Made by a program: the position numbers and the translations under genes
Notes under the pieces: model-generated
Told to the model about the DNA's origin: nothing
Seen by the model: the letters and a program-made list of their open reading frames with translations, nothing else
Databases searched by the model: none
Part shown: positions 8,358 through 16,373 of the stretch, piece after piece
Numbering within the stretch: the stretch's first letter is position 1
Layout: each line of letters begins with the position of its first letter
Source: Stieleria sedimenti
Lineage (GTDB): Bacteria > Planctomycetota > Planctomycetia > Pirellulales > Pirellulaceae
Direction: 5' to 3'
DNA: 51,708 nt
NCBI RefSeq assembly: GCF_025060895.1
Contig: NZ_JANZKV010000020.1
Location: 1 to 51,708 of the forward strand

Positions 8358-10502
8358 ATGACCTGGATCGACTACGTCGTTGTTGCCGTTTATTTCATCG
8401 TGATGATCGCCATCGGATTGTGGGCGATGGGGCGTGTCAAAGGGCAGGAAGACTACTTCATGGGCGGGCGTGGGTTCGGCAAGTTGTTGCAGACCTTCGC
8501 CGCTTTCGGTGCCGGGACGGGGGCTCATGAACCGATCCAGGTCGGCCGTACCGGTTGGACCAGCGGGCTCAGCGGGGTGTGGTCGGCGCTGATGTGGTTG
8601 TTCGTCACTCCGGTCTATTGGATCACCGCGGTGTGGTATCGGCGGATGAGGCATTTGACGCTCGGGGACTGGTTCGTCGAGCGTTACGAGTCCAAGGCCT
8701 TGGGCGCCGCCTACGCCGTCTTCGCCATCATTTTCTACATGTTCTATCTGTCGACGATGTTGTCGGCGATCGCAAAATTCGCGGTGCCGTTGATGGGGCT
8801 CGATGAGATCGCTGGGTTGGACTTGAAGTACGTGTTGATCCCCGGCTTGGCCGGAATTGTGATCGTCTACGGCGTGTTGGGCGGTCTGACGGCGGCCTAC
8901 TGGACCGATTTGATTCAAGGGATCTTTATCATCTTGTTGAGCGTGTTGTTGATTCCCTATGGACTTTGGGCGTTGGTCAAAGAGTTCGGCGACCCGTCAA
9001 CGCAGGGGGTCATGGACGGATTCACGATCATGCACCAGCGGGTTTCGTCGGATTATTTCAGCCTGTTTGCCGGACCGAGTGCGGGCGAGTTTCCGCTGCA
9101 GTACATCGTCGCCTTGACGCTGTTGGCCCTGGTCGGAATCGTCGTCCAACCGCACTTCATCGCCACCGGCGGCGGTTCGGCAAAAAGTGAAAACGAAGCA
9201 CGAATCGGGCTGGTGGTCGGCAACTTTCTCAAGCGTCTGTGCACCGTCGGTTGGGCGATCACGGCGTTGATCGCACTGGCCCTGTTGGCCAGTCGCCCCG
9301 AGTTGGCCGTGGATCCCGACCTGGTGTGGGGAATCGCGGCCCGCGAGATCCTGGGGCCGCTGAATCTGGGGCTGGTCGGTCTGATGCTGGCCTGTCTGAT
9401 GGCCGCGATGATGAGTTCGGCCGACACGTACATGATTGTCAGTTCCGCGCTGATCACCCGCAACCTGTATGCGGCCTATGTGAATCCGTCGGCGACGGAC
9501 CGCGAGAGTGTGAAGGTGGCCCGCGTGACGGGGTTGGCCATCATCGTGGGAGCGTCGATCGTGGCAATCACCATGGCAGACGTGTTCGCTCAATTTACCT
9601 TCGCGATCGAGTTGCCGATCCTGTTTGCCGCTCCGTTCTGGATCGGAATGTATTGGCGGCGTGCCAATGGCACTGCGGTGTGGATCACGATCGCGTTTTC
9701 GGCGTTGTTCTTTTTTATTCTGCCGCTGGTGATTCCAATGCTTTCACCCGAGATGCGGACCGATCCGGCATGGACGACCACGACCAACCGCATCGTCAAG
9801 TCGATCAAGCGGACGGCGACGCCGGCCGATGTGGCTCGCCATGAAGCTTGGGTCGAAGCGATGGAGCAGGCGAAGGATGATGAAACAGTGCGTCAGAAGC
9901 TCGGCGCCGAACCGCAGCGGTGCGAGGTCGGCGATCCGATCGAGGTTATCTTGATTTCCGGCGACAAATCGATTTTTTGGAGCGGCGGCGTGAAGCCGGT
10001 CGGCGAAGAGTCGCTGCAGATGATCAGCACGGTGCAAGACGGTCCCACGTCCATCTTGACTCAACGACGCACCGGTGAGTTGCAGGGTGAGGGACAATTG
10101 AAACTCGATTTCGTGCTCTATCACTACATCGGAGTCGATCTGGCGAATGTCTCCAAAGCGACGCTGGAAACCTTGCGGCTGCCGACCCGCGTCTTGTTGC
10201 CGTTCCTGGTGCTGATCGTGGCCAGCTTCCTCACGCCCCGCACGAGCGAGTCGGTGTTGGATCGCTATTACGCCAAGATGAAAACGGAAGTGGATCCCGA
10301 CCCGGAAACCGATCGCCGCAACCTGGAAGAGTCGTACAGCAATCCGAAACGCTTCGAGGACCGCAGGCTATTTCCCGGCACGGACATCGAAGCGCTGCGA
10401 CCGCGCAAGTCCGACGTGTATGGATTTGCCATCTCCGTCGCGGTTTGCTTCGTCGTCATCGCCCTGCTGGTCTGGCTGGCCGGCATCGGCAGTGTGGGAT
10501 AG
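8358..10502 (+). CDS. Sodium:solute symporter (SSS family)
   Basis: A 714-residue inner-membrane transporter of the sodium/solute symporter family (SSF domain). Membrane segments begin at once (WIDYVVVAVYFIVMIAIGLWAMG) and continue through at least a dozen hydrophobic stretches. The family-typical DYFMGGRG occurs after TM1, and the sequences around GAGTGAHEP and MMSSADTYMIVSS (sodium-site region) are well preserved. A hydrophilic insert of about 130 residues before the last pair of membrane segments, and a final C-terminal helix, make it longer than the usual 500-550 residues; this layout is common in planctomycetes. The substrate is not predictable. The start is an ATG after GGAGTAGAG. The stop codon lies inside a palindrome shared with the convergent DUF1501 gene. 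Confidence 0.9.
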   Translation: MTWIDYVVVAVYFIVMIAIGLWAMGRVKGQEDYFMGGRGFGKLLQTFAAFGAGTGAHEPIQVGRTGWTSGLSGVWSALMWLFVTPVYWITAVWYRRMRHLTLGDWFVERYESKALGAAYAVFAIIFYMFYLSTMLSAIAKFAVPLMGLDEIAGLDLKYVLIPGLAGIVIVYGVLGGLTAAYWTDLIQGIFIILLSVLLIPYGLWALVKEFGDPSTQGVMDGFTIMHQRVSSDYFSLFAGPSAGEFPLQYIVALTLLALVGIVVQPHFIATGGGSAKSENEARIGLVVGNFLKRLCTVGWAITALIALALLASRPELAVDPDLVWGIAAREILGPLNLGLVGLMLACLMAAMMSSADTYMIVSSALITRNLYAAYVNPSATDRESVKVARVTGLAIIVGASIVAITMADVFAQFTFAIELPILFAAPFWIGMYWRRANGTAVWITIAFSALFFFILPLVIPMLSPEMRTDPAWTTTTNRIVKSIKRTATPADVARHEAWVEAMEQAKDDETVRQKLGAEPQRCEVGDPIEVILISGDKSIFWSGGVKPVGEESLQMISTVQDGPTSILTQRRTGELQGEGQLKLDFVLYHYIGVDLANVSKATLETLRLPTRVLLPFLVLIVASFLTPRTSESVLDRYYAKMKTEVDPDPETDRRNLEESYSNPKRFEDRRLFPGTDIEALRPRKSDVYGFAISVAVCFVVIALLVWLAGIGSVG

Positions 10503-10520
10503 GCTTCCAGCCTATCCCAC
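10494..10520. terminator. Perfect palindrome carrying the stop codons of two convergent genes
   Basis: 12-bp arms (GTGGGATAGGCT and its exact complement) flank a TCC loop. Each arm contains TAG: one stops the symporter at 10500-10502, the other stops the DUF1501 gene at 10514-10512. Both proteins end in Val-Gly encoded by the arm. It probably works as a bidirectional stem-loop terminator, although no long T-run follows. Confidence 0.7.
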
Positions 10521-11909
10521 GTGACCTGCGAAGACTTCCCCAACGGCCTCGCCTCCGAACACCGTCGGTACTTCATCGCGGCCGTGATGGTTGTAGGTCA
10601 ATCGGTTTGCGTCGATCCCCAACGCGTGCAGAATGGTCGCGTGAAAGTCGTGTGGGGACACGGGGCGTTCGGTCGCGACGTAACCAAGCGGGTCGGTCGC
10701 GCCGATGATCTGCCCGCCTTGAACGCCGCCGCCGGCCATCCAGATCGAGTAGCCGGCCGGAGAATGATCGCGGCCCTTGCCCCGGCCTTCCATCGTCGGC
10801 GTGCGGCCGAACTCGCCGGCCCAGACGACCAGCGTCGATTGAAGCAAGCCGCGTTGCTTGAGATCCGCCAGCAGCCCGGCGATCGGAACATCGGTCCGCG
10901 CAGCCATTTTGGAATGGTTGCCCTTGATGTTTCCGTGGGCGTCCCAGCCGCCGACGCGGACTTGCACGAACCGCACGCCGCGTTGGACCATGCGTCGGGC
11001 AAGCAGGCACGCGCGGCCGACCGTTTTGCCGTCGGGATGGTTCAAACCATACAGATCTCGCGTCTGCTGCGTTTCCTGTCCGATGTCAAACAACTCCGGC
11101 GCCGACGTCTGCATTTGAAACGCTGTTTCATAGGAATCCAATCGCGCCCGCAGTTCGCTTTGGCCTCCGGATTGATCCAAGTGCCGTTGGTTGAACCAAC
11201 GAATCAATTCAAGCTGATCGCGGCGTTGTTGCTCGGACGTCTGTTCCGGCATGTTCACATGCCGAATCCCCTTCGCCGGGTCGATGATGGTGCCTTGGAA
11301 CCCCGACGGCAAAAAGCCCGATCCCCATCCGGCACCTTGGGGAAACTGCATGCCGTCGGTGTGCAGGTTCATTCCGATAAACGCGGGCAGGCTTTCGTTG
11401 GCCGTTCCCAGACCATACAGCGACCAGCTGCCGATGCTGGGGCGATCGCCGGCGGCGGTGCCCGTCAGCGCGACGCATTCACCGGGCCCGTGCACCGGAT
11501 TGTTGTGCTGCATCGATCGAATGACACACAAATCATCGACATGTCTCGCCGTTTTGGGCAGCAAGTCGGAAACCGGAATTCCGCTTTCGCCGTACGGTTT
11601 GAACGACCACGGCGAACCCATCAAGTTCTTCAGCCCGGCTCGTTTGATTTTGGGGATCGTTTTGGCAATGCTCTCGGGAACGTCCTTTCCCTCCAGAACA
11701 CCCAGATCCGGTTTGGGGTCAAATGTGTCGACTTGGCTCGGACCGCCGGACATGAACAAGAAGATCACGCTCGATGCGGTGGCGGGGTGGTGCGTCACAT
11801 TGGCTCCTTCCGCTTCGGCGTGACGCAACAGCTGCAGCGCCATCGCACCGGCGCCGAGTCCGCCGCCGTACAGGAATCGTCTTCGGTCGATCCAAGGGTT
11901 TGACGTCAT
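10512..11909 (-). CDS. DUF1501 family protein, Tat-exported
   Basis: A 465-residue DUF1501 protein, a family abundant in planctomycetes and generally placed with alkaline-phosphatase-like folds. The N-terminus carries a twin-arginine signal (RRRFLYGGGLGAGAMALQLL), so folded export with a cofactor or metal is likely. Family landmarks are present: the FLFMSGGPSQVDTFDPKPDL strand, the WDAHGNIKGNH histidine region and the VVWAGEFGRTPTMEG segment. The chosen ATG at 11909 starts the Tat signal; the frame extends 18 codons upstream into the preceding gene. It lies 8 bp after the cytochrome/DUF1549 gene and surely forms an operon with it. The biochemical role of such pairs is not established to my knowledge. 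Confidence 0.88.
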   Translation of the reverse strand: MTSNPWIDRRRFLYGGGLGAGAMALQLLRHAEAEGANVTHHPATASSVIFLFMSGGPSQVDTFDPKPDLGVLEGKDVPESIAKTIPKIKRAGLKNLMGSPWSFKPYGESGIPVSDLLPKTARHVDDLCVIRSMQHNNPVHGPGECVALTGTAAGDRPSIGSWSLYGLGTANESLPAFIGMNLHTDGMQFPQGAGWGSGFLPSGFQGTIIDPAKGIRHVNMPEQTSEQQRRDQLELIRWFNQRHLDQSGGQSELRARLDSYETAFQMQTSAPELFDIGQETQQTRDLYGLNHPDGKTVGRACLLARRMVQRGVRFVQVRVGGWDAHGNIKGNHSKMAARTDVPIAGLLADLKQRGLLQSTLVVWAGEFGRTPTMEGRGKGRDHSPAGYSIWMAGGGVQGGQIIGATDPLGYVATERPVSPHDFHATILHALGIDANRLTYNHHGRDEVPTVFGGEAVGEVFAGHVG

Positions 11910-11917
11910 GCGTCGCT

Positions 11918-14863
11918 CTAATTTAGGTACAAAAACTCGCTCAAGTTCAGGATGACCAGGCACAACGATTCGAGCGAATGATCGTGCAGGTATTGTGTCA
12001 TCTTCTGCGCCTCCTCATCGGACGCGTCTCTGCCGAGCGTGAGTCGCAGCGCGGTCTCGGCGTATTGGTCTTCTGTGGCCATGTTGCGGACGCGATCGGC
12101 AAAACGTTGGCTGATCGTATTCATGAATTCGCTGTTGAGCAGGTACAGCGGCTGCAGCGAGACGGTCGACACGCGTCGCCGCGAACAGGTTGCCACGGCC
12201 GCAGGGCTATCGAACAGCATCAACGATTCTGCGATCCGTTCGCGTTGCTGTGGCAGGTAGACGCTGCGCCGGTAGGCCTCGTCCGCATCCTCGTCGCTTA
12301 CACTCGGGCCTCCCATGGTCCTGTCCAGCCGGCCGGCGACGGACAACGCCGAGTCCCGAATCGCTTCGGATTCCAGTCGTCGCGGGGTCCAACGCCACAG
12401 GGATTGGCAATCGGGATCCGAGTCATGGTTTGGCTGTGAGAACGCCGCGGATTGTCGATAGGTGTTCGAACGGAGGATCAGACGATGGATGTGCCGCGTG
12501 CTCCAGCCGCTGGCGACCAATTCGTCGGCCAGCCAATCGAGCAGTTCGGGATGTGTCGGGGCAGTGCCCTGAGTCCCAAAATCCCCGGAGGTCGCAACCA
12601 GACCGGTGCCGAAATGCCACTGCCAAATCCGATTGACCCAGACGCGCGCGGTCAACGGGTGGTCCGGCGACGCGATCCAGTCGGCCAAGTCGGTCCGTGA
12701 AGTCGCCTCGTCAGGTGTCGGTCCGAAAACCGCCGGCCAGCCGGCGCGAACTTCCGGGCCGACCGACTTGGCATCACCGCGCAACCGCAGATAGGTTTTC
12801 ATCTCCGCGACCGTTTGAAGATCACGCGGCAACGGCCAGCGCATCTCGTGGGGCGCAACGATCACTCCCGCATCGCTTCCGCTCCAGCCCCAGACTTGTG
12901 GGATTGACGCGATCGCCGAATCGAGTGCGGAAAACGCTTGGCGTTCCTGGGCATTCATTCCGCCGATCACCGACTTGGGAATCACCAAGACAGGTTCGGG
13001 CACGCCGGCACTGCGTTTCTGGGCGACCATCCGCGAGTGAACGGAGTCGAACAATTGCCAACGCGCGTCGATCCAAGATTCCGTTTCGGCGGGGGCATCG
13101 GCCAGCAACAGGTTCCCCGGTTGCCCGCGCGTAAAGAACGCTTGCAATCGGTAGTAGTCGCGAATCGTAAACGGGTCGAACTTGTGCGTGTGACACTGGG
13201 CGCATTCGAGCGTGACGCCCAAGAACGTTTTTGCCGTGGTGTTGACCACGTCCACCAGAATGTCCTGGCGTTGAATCTCTTTGTCCAGCTCATTGCCGCT
13301 GTATCGGGCGGCGGCCAGGAATCCCGTCGCCTCCAAACAACGCGATTCCTCCGGCAATTCGTCGCCGGCAAGTTGTTCACGAATGAACTGGTCGTACGGT
13401 TTGTCGTCTTGGAAACTCTGGATCACATAGTCACGGTATCGCCACGCGTGCGGCCGCGGTCGATTGTGTTGATGGCCGTTGCTCTCGGCCCACCTGGCCA
13501 GATCCAACCAGTATCGTCCCCAGCGTTCGGCATAGGCCGGTGAACACAGCAATTGATCGATCCAGCGATCGAGTGATTCGTGACTGGTCGCTTGCTCCAG
13601 CCCCGGGAACGCAGATGATGGAAGCCCCGTCAGATCCAATGCCATTCGACGTTGCAGCGTCGACCACGAGGCCGTTTCCGCCGGTGTCGTGCCCAGGTCT
13701 TGTTGTTTGCGGGCAGTGAACGCATCGACGGGTGTCCGAAACGGTCGAGCCGACGGTACCACAGGGATCTCAGGTCGACGGACGGGTTGTAGCGCCCAAT
13801 GATCCGACTGCATCGCGGGAGTCGGCAGCAACTGATGGTCCCAGACGACGCCTTCATCGATCCAATCACGAAGCACGCGGATTTCGTCCGCACTCACTTG
13901 CGCGTGGTCATCCTCTGGCGGAGGCATCTGCTTTGCCGGATCGGAAGATTCGATCAACGCAATCAAATGGCTGGCATCGGCATCGCGAGGAGACAGGTGA
14001 TTGAGGATCTCGTCGTAATGGTCCAATCGCAAGCCGGATTCCGGATCCTCGCCGCTGTGACACTCAAAGCAATGTCGGTGGAGAATCGGATAGGCGTCAT
14101 CGGCAAAATTGACGGTTGCGGTGAGCGTCTGCACCGTCGCGGGTTTCGGCGTCGTCGGCGTGGGCGCAACCGGGGCGGGCAACCCGAAGGATTCCAGCCA
14201 GGTGGTCGCCAGCGATACCTCGGAGACCAAGATTCGATCGTCGCGTTCGGTCTTCATCCCCGTCGAAAATCCGATCCAGCCGATCGACCCAATCGCATTT
14301 TTTGCAGCGACCTCGATGGCGGGAGCCTTCGCGTCAAGGATTTCAGGATCGATCCAGACGCTCAACCGGTCATAGGGTTGTCCGCTGCCCGAACGCGATC
14401 GCGAGGCTTTGGCCAGGATCGTGTAGACGCGATCGCCTTGCAGTTCGATGTCGGCAAAGTGCTGGGACGAGGAAACGTAGCGTGCCATGAAGGCGTTTTT
14501 GTCTTCGTCGACATGCAGCCCGATGTTCGGCACACCGCCGTTGTGTCCCGCCGCGTCGCCTCCGTCCTGCTCGTCGAGCCATAAAACCAGAAACTCACCG
14601 TTTCCGTTCGAAGGCGTGTCGAGACTGGATGAATCGTAGCGCAGCTCAAAACGAACGAACAGCTGGTCGCCATCAAAGGGTGCCTCGAGCCGTCGGCGCA
14701 GCGGATTGTTTCGCCCGCCGGTCCCGCGGATTTCGAACCACTGCGCCGACCCGCCGGAACGCGACCGTGTCCAATCGCCCGACCAGCCGATCGGATCTCC
14801 CGCCATGACCGGCGTGTCATGCCAGATACAGGTGAGTAGCAATGCGATCGCGAGAAAACGCAT
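11918..14863 (-). CDS. Planctomycete cytochrome c / DUF1549 / DUF1553 protein with LamG-like N-terminus
   Basis: A 981-residue exported protein with signal peptide (MRFLAIALLLTCIWHDTPVMA). Residues 25-225 look like a jelly-roll/concanavalin-like domain. Next is a PSCyt1 domain with haem-type motif C265-F-E-C-H269, then DUF1549 (about 365-580) with a second CxxCH (C554-A-Q-C-H558, followed by THKFDPFT). The C-terminal DUF1553 domain (about 720-960) carries the LTARVWVNRIWQWHFGTGL motif. Two CxxCH sites imply covalent haem and electron transfer in the periplasm. It is first in an operon with the DUF1501 gene. The extra N-terminal jelly-roll domain distinguishes it from the paralogue at 16374 and hints at polysaccharide binding. 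Confidence 0.88.
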   Translation of the reverse strand: MRFLAIALLLTCIWHDTPVMAGDPIGWSGDWTRSRSGGSAQWFEIRGTGGRNNPLRRRLEAPFDGDQLFVRFELRYDSSSLDTPSNGNGEFLVLWLDEQDGGDAAGHNGGVPNIGLHVDEDKNAFMARYVSSSQHFADIELQGDRVYTILAKASRSRSGSGQPYDRLSVWIDPEILDAKAPAIEVAAKNAIGSIGWIGFSTGMKTERDDRILVSEVSLATTWLESFGLPAPVAPTPTTPKPATVQTLTATVNFADDAYPILHRHCFECHSGEDPESGLRLDHYDEILNHLSPRDADASHLIALIESSDPAKQMPPPEDDHAQVSADEIRVLRDWIDEGVVWDHQLLPTPAMQSDHWALQPVRRPEIPVVPSARPFRTPVDAFTARKQQDLGTTPAETASWSTLQRRMALDLTGLPSSAFPGLEQATSHESLDRWIDQLLCSPAYAERWGRYWLDLARWAESNGHQHNRPRPHAWRYRDYVIQSFQDDKPYDQFIREQLAGDELPEESRCLEATGFLAAARYSGNELDKEIQRQDILVDVVNTTAKTFLGVTLECAQCHTHKFDPFTIRDYYRLQAFFTRGQPGNLLLADAPAETESWIDARWQLFDSVHSRMVAQKRSAGVPEPVLVIPKSVIGGMNAQERQAFSALDSAIASIPQVWGWSGSDAGVIVAPHEMRWPLPRDLQTVAEMKTYLRLRGDAKSVGPEVRAGWPAVFGPTPDEATSRTDLADWIASPDHPLTARVWVNRIWQWHFGTGLVATSGDFGTQGTAPTHPELLDWLADELVASGWSTRHIHRLILRSNTYRQSAAFSQPNHDSDPDCQSLWRWTPRRLESEAIRDSALSVAGRLDRTMGGPSVSDEDADEAYRRSVYLPQQRERIAESLMLFDSPAAVATCSRRRVSTVSLQPLYLLNSEFMNTISQRFADRVRNMATEDQYAETALRLTLGRDASDEEAQKMTQYLHDHSLESLCLVILNLSEFLYLN

Positions 14864-14978
14864 TTTGGTGAATCAACGGTGGGCGAGTGACTGAGGGGGC
14901 CGCTAGTATAGCCCATTCCAAATCACCGCGGTCATGAATTTGGTTTGTTCCACCACCGACGCCCTTTCGGAGACTCCG
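14864..14978. other. Divergent intergenic region
   Basis: Short gap between the divergent cytochrome/DUF1549 and esterase genes. It should hold both promoters, but I cannot point to clear hexamers. Confidence 0.3.
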
Positions 14979-15857
14979 ATGCGAATTAACTTTCCGATGC
15001 GACTAAGGTTCTTGTCGATGATGCTGATCGCTGGCTGCGTCATCGTTTCTCAGGGCCGTCATGCGCAAGCCGGCGACTTCACGGTCGTGCAGGGCTTGCA
15101 TTTCAGCGAGGCCGCGGCATCGCTGACACTGGATCTGTACCTTCCCCCAGCGTCTGCCGATCGGTCGCCCTGTGTCATCGTTATTCAAGGCGGTGGCTTT
15201 CGTCCGCAGAACGGACAGCGATTCAAACCCTTTGCCGAGCACTTGGCGAAGCACGGTTTTGCAGCCGCGTTGATCTCGTATCGCGGCAGTCCCGAGCATC
15301 GGTATCGCGACACCCTGGCCGACGTGAAAGCCTCCGTCCGATTCATCCGTAAGGTGGCCGACAAATATCAAATTGATGCCGAACGGATCGGCGCGACGGG
15401 CCGGTCGGCCGGCGGAACCCTCGCCGCGCTGCTGGCGGTCACCGGCGACGACGACGATCCCGACAGCCGTATCCGAGCCGCCGTTTGTTTCGCCGGCGTG
15501 TTCGATTTCGTATCGCGGTTTACCAAACAAGAACAGCTTCACCTCCAACCGAACTCCAAGAATAAACTCAAAACCAACGGAGAGTGGATCGGCCCCGCTT
15601 TTTCAACCGACGATCCGGAATGGTTGGCCGCTTCGGCGATCACGCATGTCGATCCGAGTGATCCGCCGATTTTGTTCCTGCACTCCCGCGATGATTCCAC
15701 CGTGCCCTGGCTTCAGTCACGCGACATGCACCGCGCGATGACGGACGCCGGACTCGCCGCGGAGATCCGGGTCTATGAAACGGGAGGCCACTCGGTGTCA
15801 CCGAAAGACAGGAACTCACTCGGTGACATGGTCGAGTTTTTTCGAACGCGACTTTGA
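14979..15857 (+). CDS. Exported alpha/beta hydrolase (esterase/lipase type)
   Basis: A 292-residue secreted hydrolase. A signal peptide covers about the first 31 residues (ending in GRHAQA). The catalytic triad is visible: nucleophile S143 in G-R-S-A-G, acid D238 or D239 in LHSRDDSTVP, and H271 in ETGGHSV. The oxyanion-hole region is VIVIQGGGFR near residue 70, resembling the BD-FAE / carboxylesterase group that deacetylates or de-esterifies polysaccharides. The ATG at 14979 has GGAGA at good spacing; an in-frame ATG at 14997 would also keep the signal peptide. It stands alone between two divergent DUF1549/DUF1501 operons, consistent with polysaccharide side-chain removal, which is inference. 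Confidence 0.85.
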   Translation: MRINFPMRLRFLSMMLIAGCVIVSQGRHAQAGDFTVVQGLHFSEAAASLTLDLYLPPASADRSPCVIVIQGGGFRPQNGQRFKPFAEHLAKHGFAAALISYRGSPEHRYRDTLADVKASVRFIRKVADKYQIDAERIGATGRSAGGTLAALLAVTGDDDDPDSRIRAAVCFAGVFDFVSRFTKQEQLHLQPNSKNKLKTNGEWIGPAFSTDDPEWLAASAITHVDPSDPPILFLHSRDDSTVPWLQSRDMHRAMTDAGLAAEIRVYETGGHSVSPKDRNSLGDMVEFFRTRL

Positions 15858-15910
15858 ACCTCACCCCAGCGGGACGCGTCAGCGACCGGCGCGTGCCTTT
15901 CGCTCTAAGG

Positions 15911-16190
15911 GTTTTAGCGGAACGGCGCGAGCCGTCCGGTCGCGTTTCAAAAACACCGTGAACGACCGGAGGGCTCGCGCCCTACCGCTAACAAGCACTC
16001 CCACCGTTTTAGCGGAACGGCGCGAGCCGTCCGGTCGCGCTTCAAAAACACCGTGAAAGACCGGAGGGCTCGCGCCCTACCGCTAACAAGCACTCCCACC
16101 GTTTTAGCGGAACGGCGCGAGCCGTCCGGTCGCGCTTCAAAAACACCGTGAAAGACCGGAGGGCTCGTGCCCTACCGCTAACAAAAACAC
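15911..16190 (+). repeat. Array of three 95-bp hairpin repeats
   Basis: Three head-to-tail copies begin at 15911, 16006 and 16101, with an exact 95-bp period. Each unit is a long imperfect hairpin: AGCGG/CCGCT, GCGCGAGCC/GGCTCGCGC and TCCGGTC/GACCGGA pair around a loop of about 22 nt containing CTTCAAAAACACCGTGAAA. The linker AAGCACTCCCACC is the same between copies. Single copies occur at 25776-25856 and, degenerate and inverted, at 28379-28450; a half copy is at 31082-31125. Confidence 0.88.
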
Positions 16191-16373
16191 CCCGCTTGGC
16201 GTCAAAGTAGGTGGCATTGGGCTGACGCCCAATGCTGCAGTGCATCTCCCGGCACGCACCCCCTCTTGCACCGTGAGACGCCGTCTCCGTGGCGGGGGCG
16301 GGATTTAAGGTACAATACTCCATTCGTCACTTGAAATCCGAACTCTCAAATTTGAGATCACCCGCTTGGGTGA
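16191..16373. other. Intergenic leader of the second DUF1549 operon
   Basis: Contains a hairpin, GCATTGGGC and GCCCAATGC (about 16214-16235), preceded by CAAAGTAGGTG; a related sequence with CAAAGTAGGCG is at 28459. A small inverted repeat GAGAC-GCC-GTCTC lies at 16275-16287. TACAAT at 16311-16316 could be a -10 element, but no matching -35 hexamer is found. Confidence 0.4.

Noticed and set aside
10521-11903. 460-codon open frame on the plus strand
   Set aside because: Antisense to the DUF1501 gene, whose family motifs and Tat signal are clear. The plus-strand translation is low-complexity and Arg-rich.
15911-16190. CRISPR array
   Set aside because: The units are long self-complementary hairpins, the short sequences between them are identical rather than unique spacers, and no cas gene is nearby.
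16266-16316. Complete promoter for the second DUF1549 operon
   Set aside because: TACAAT is a fair -10, but the only TTGCAC-type -35 is about 39 bp away, which is too far.
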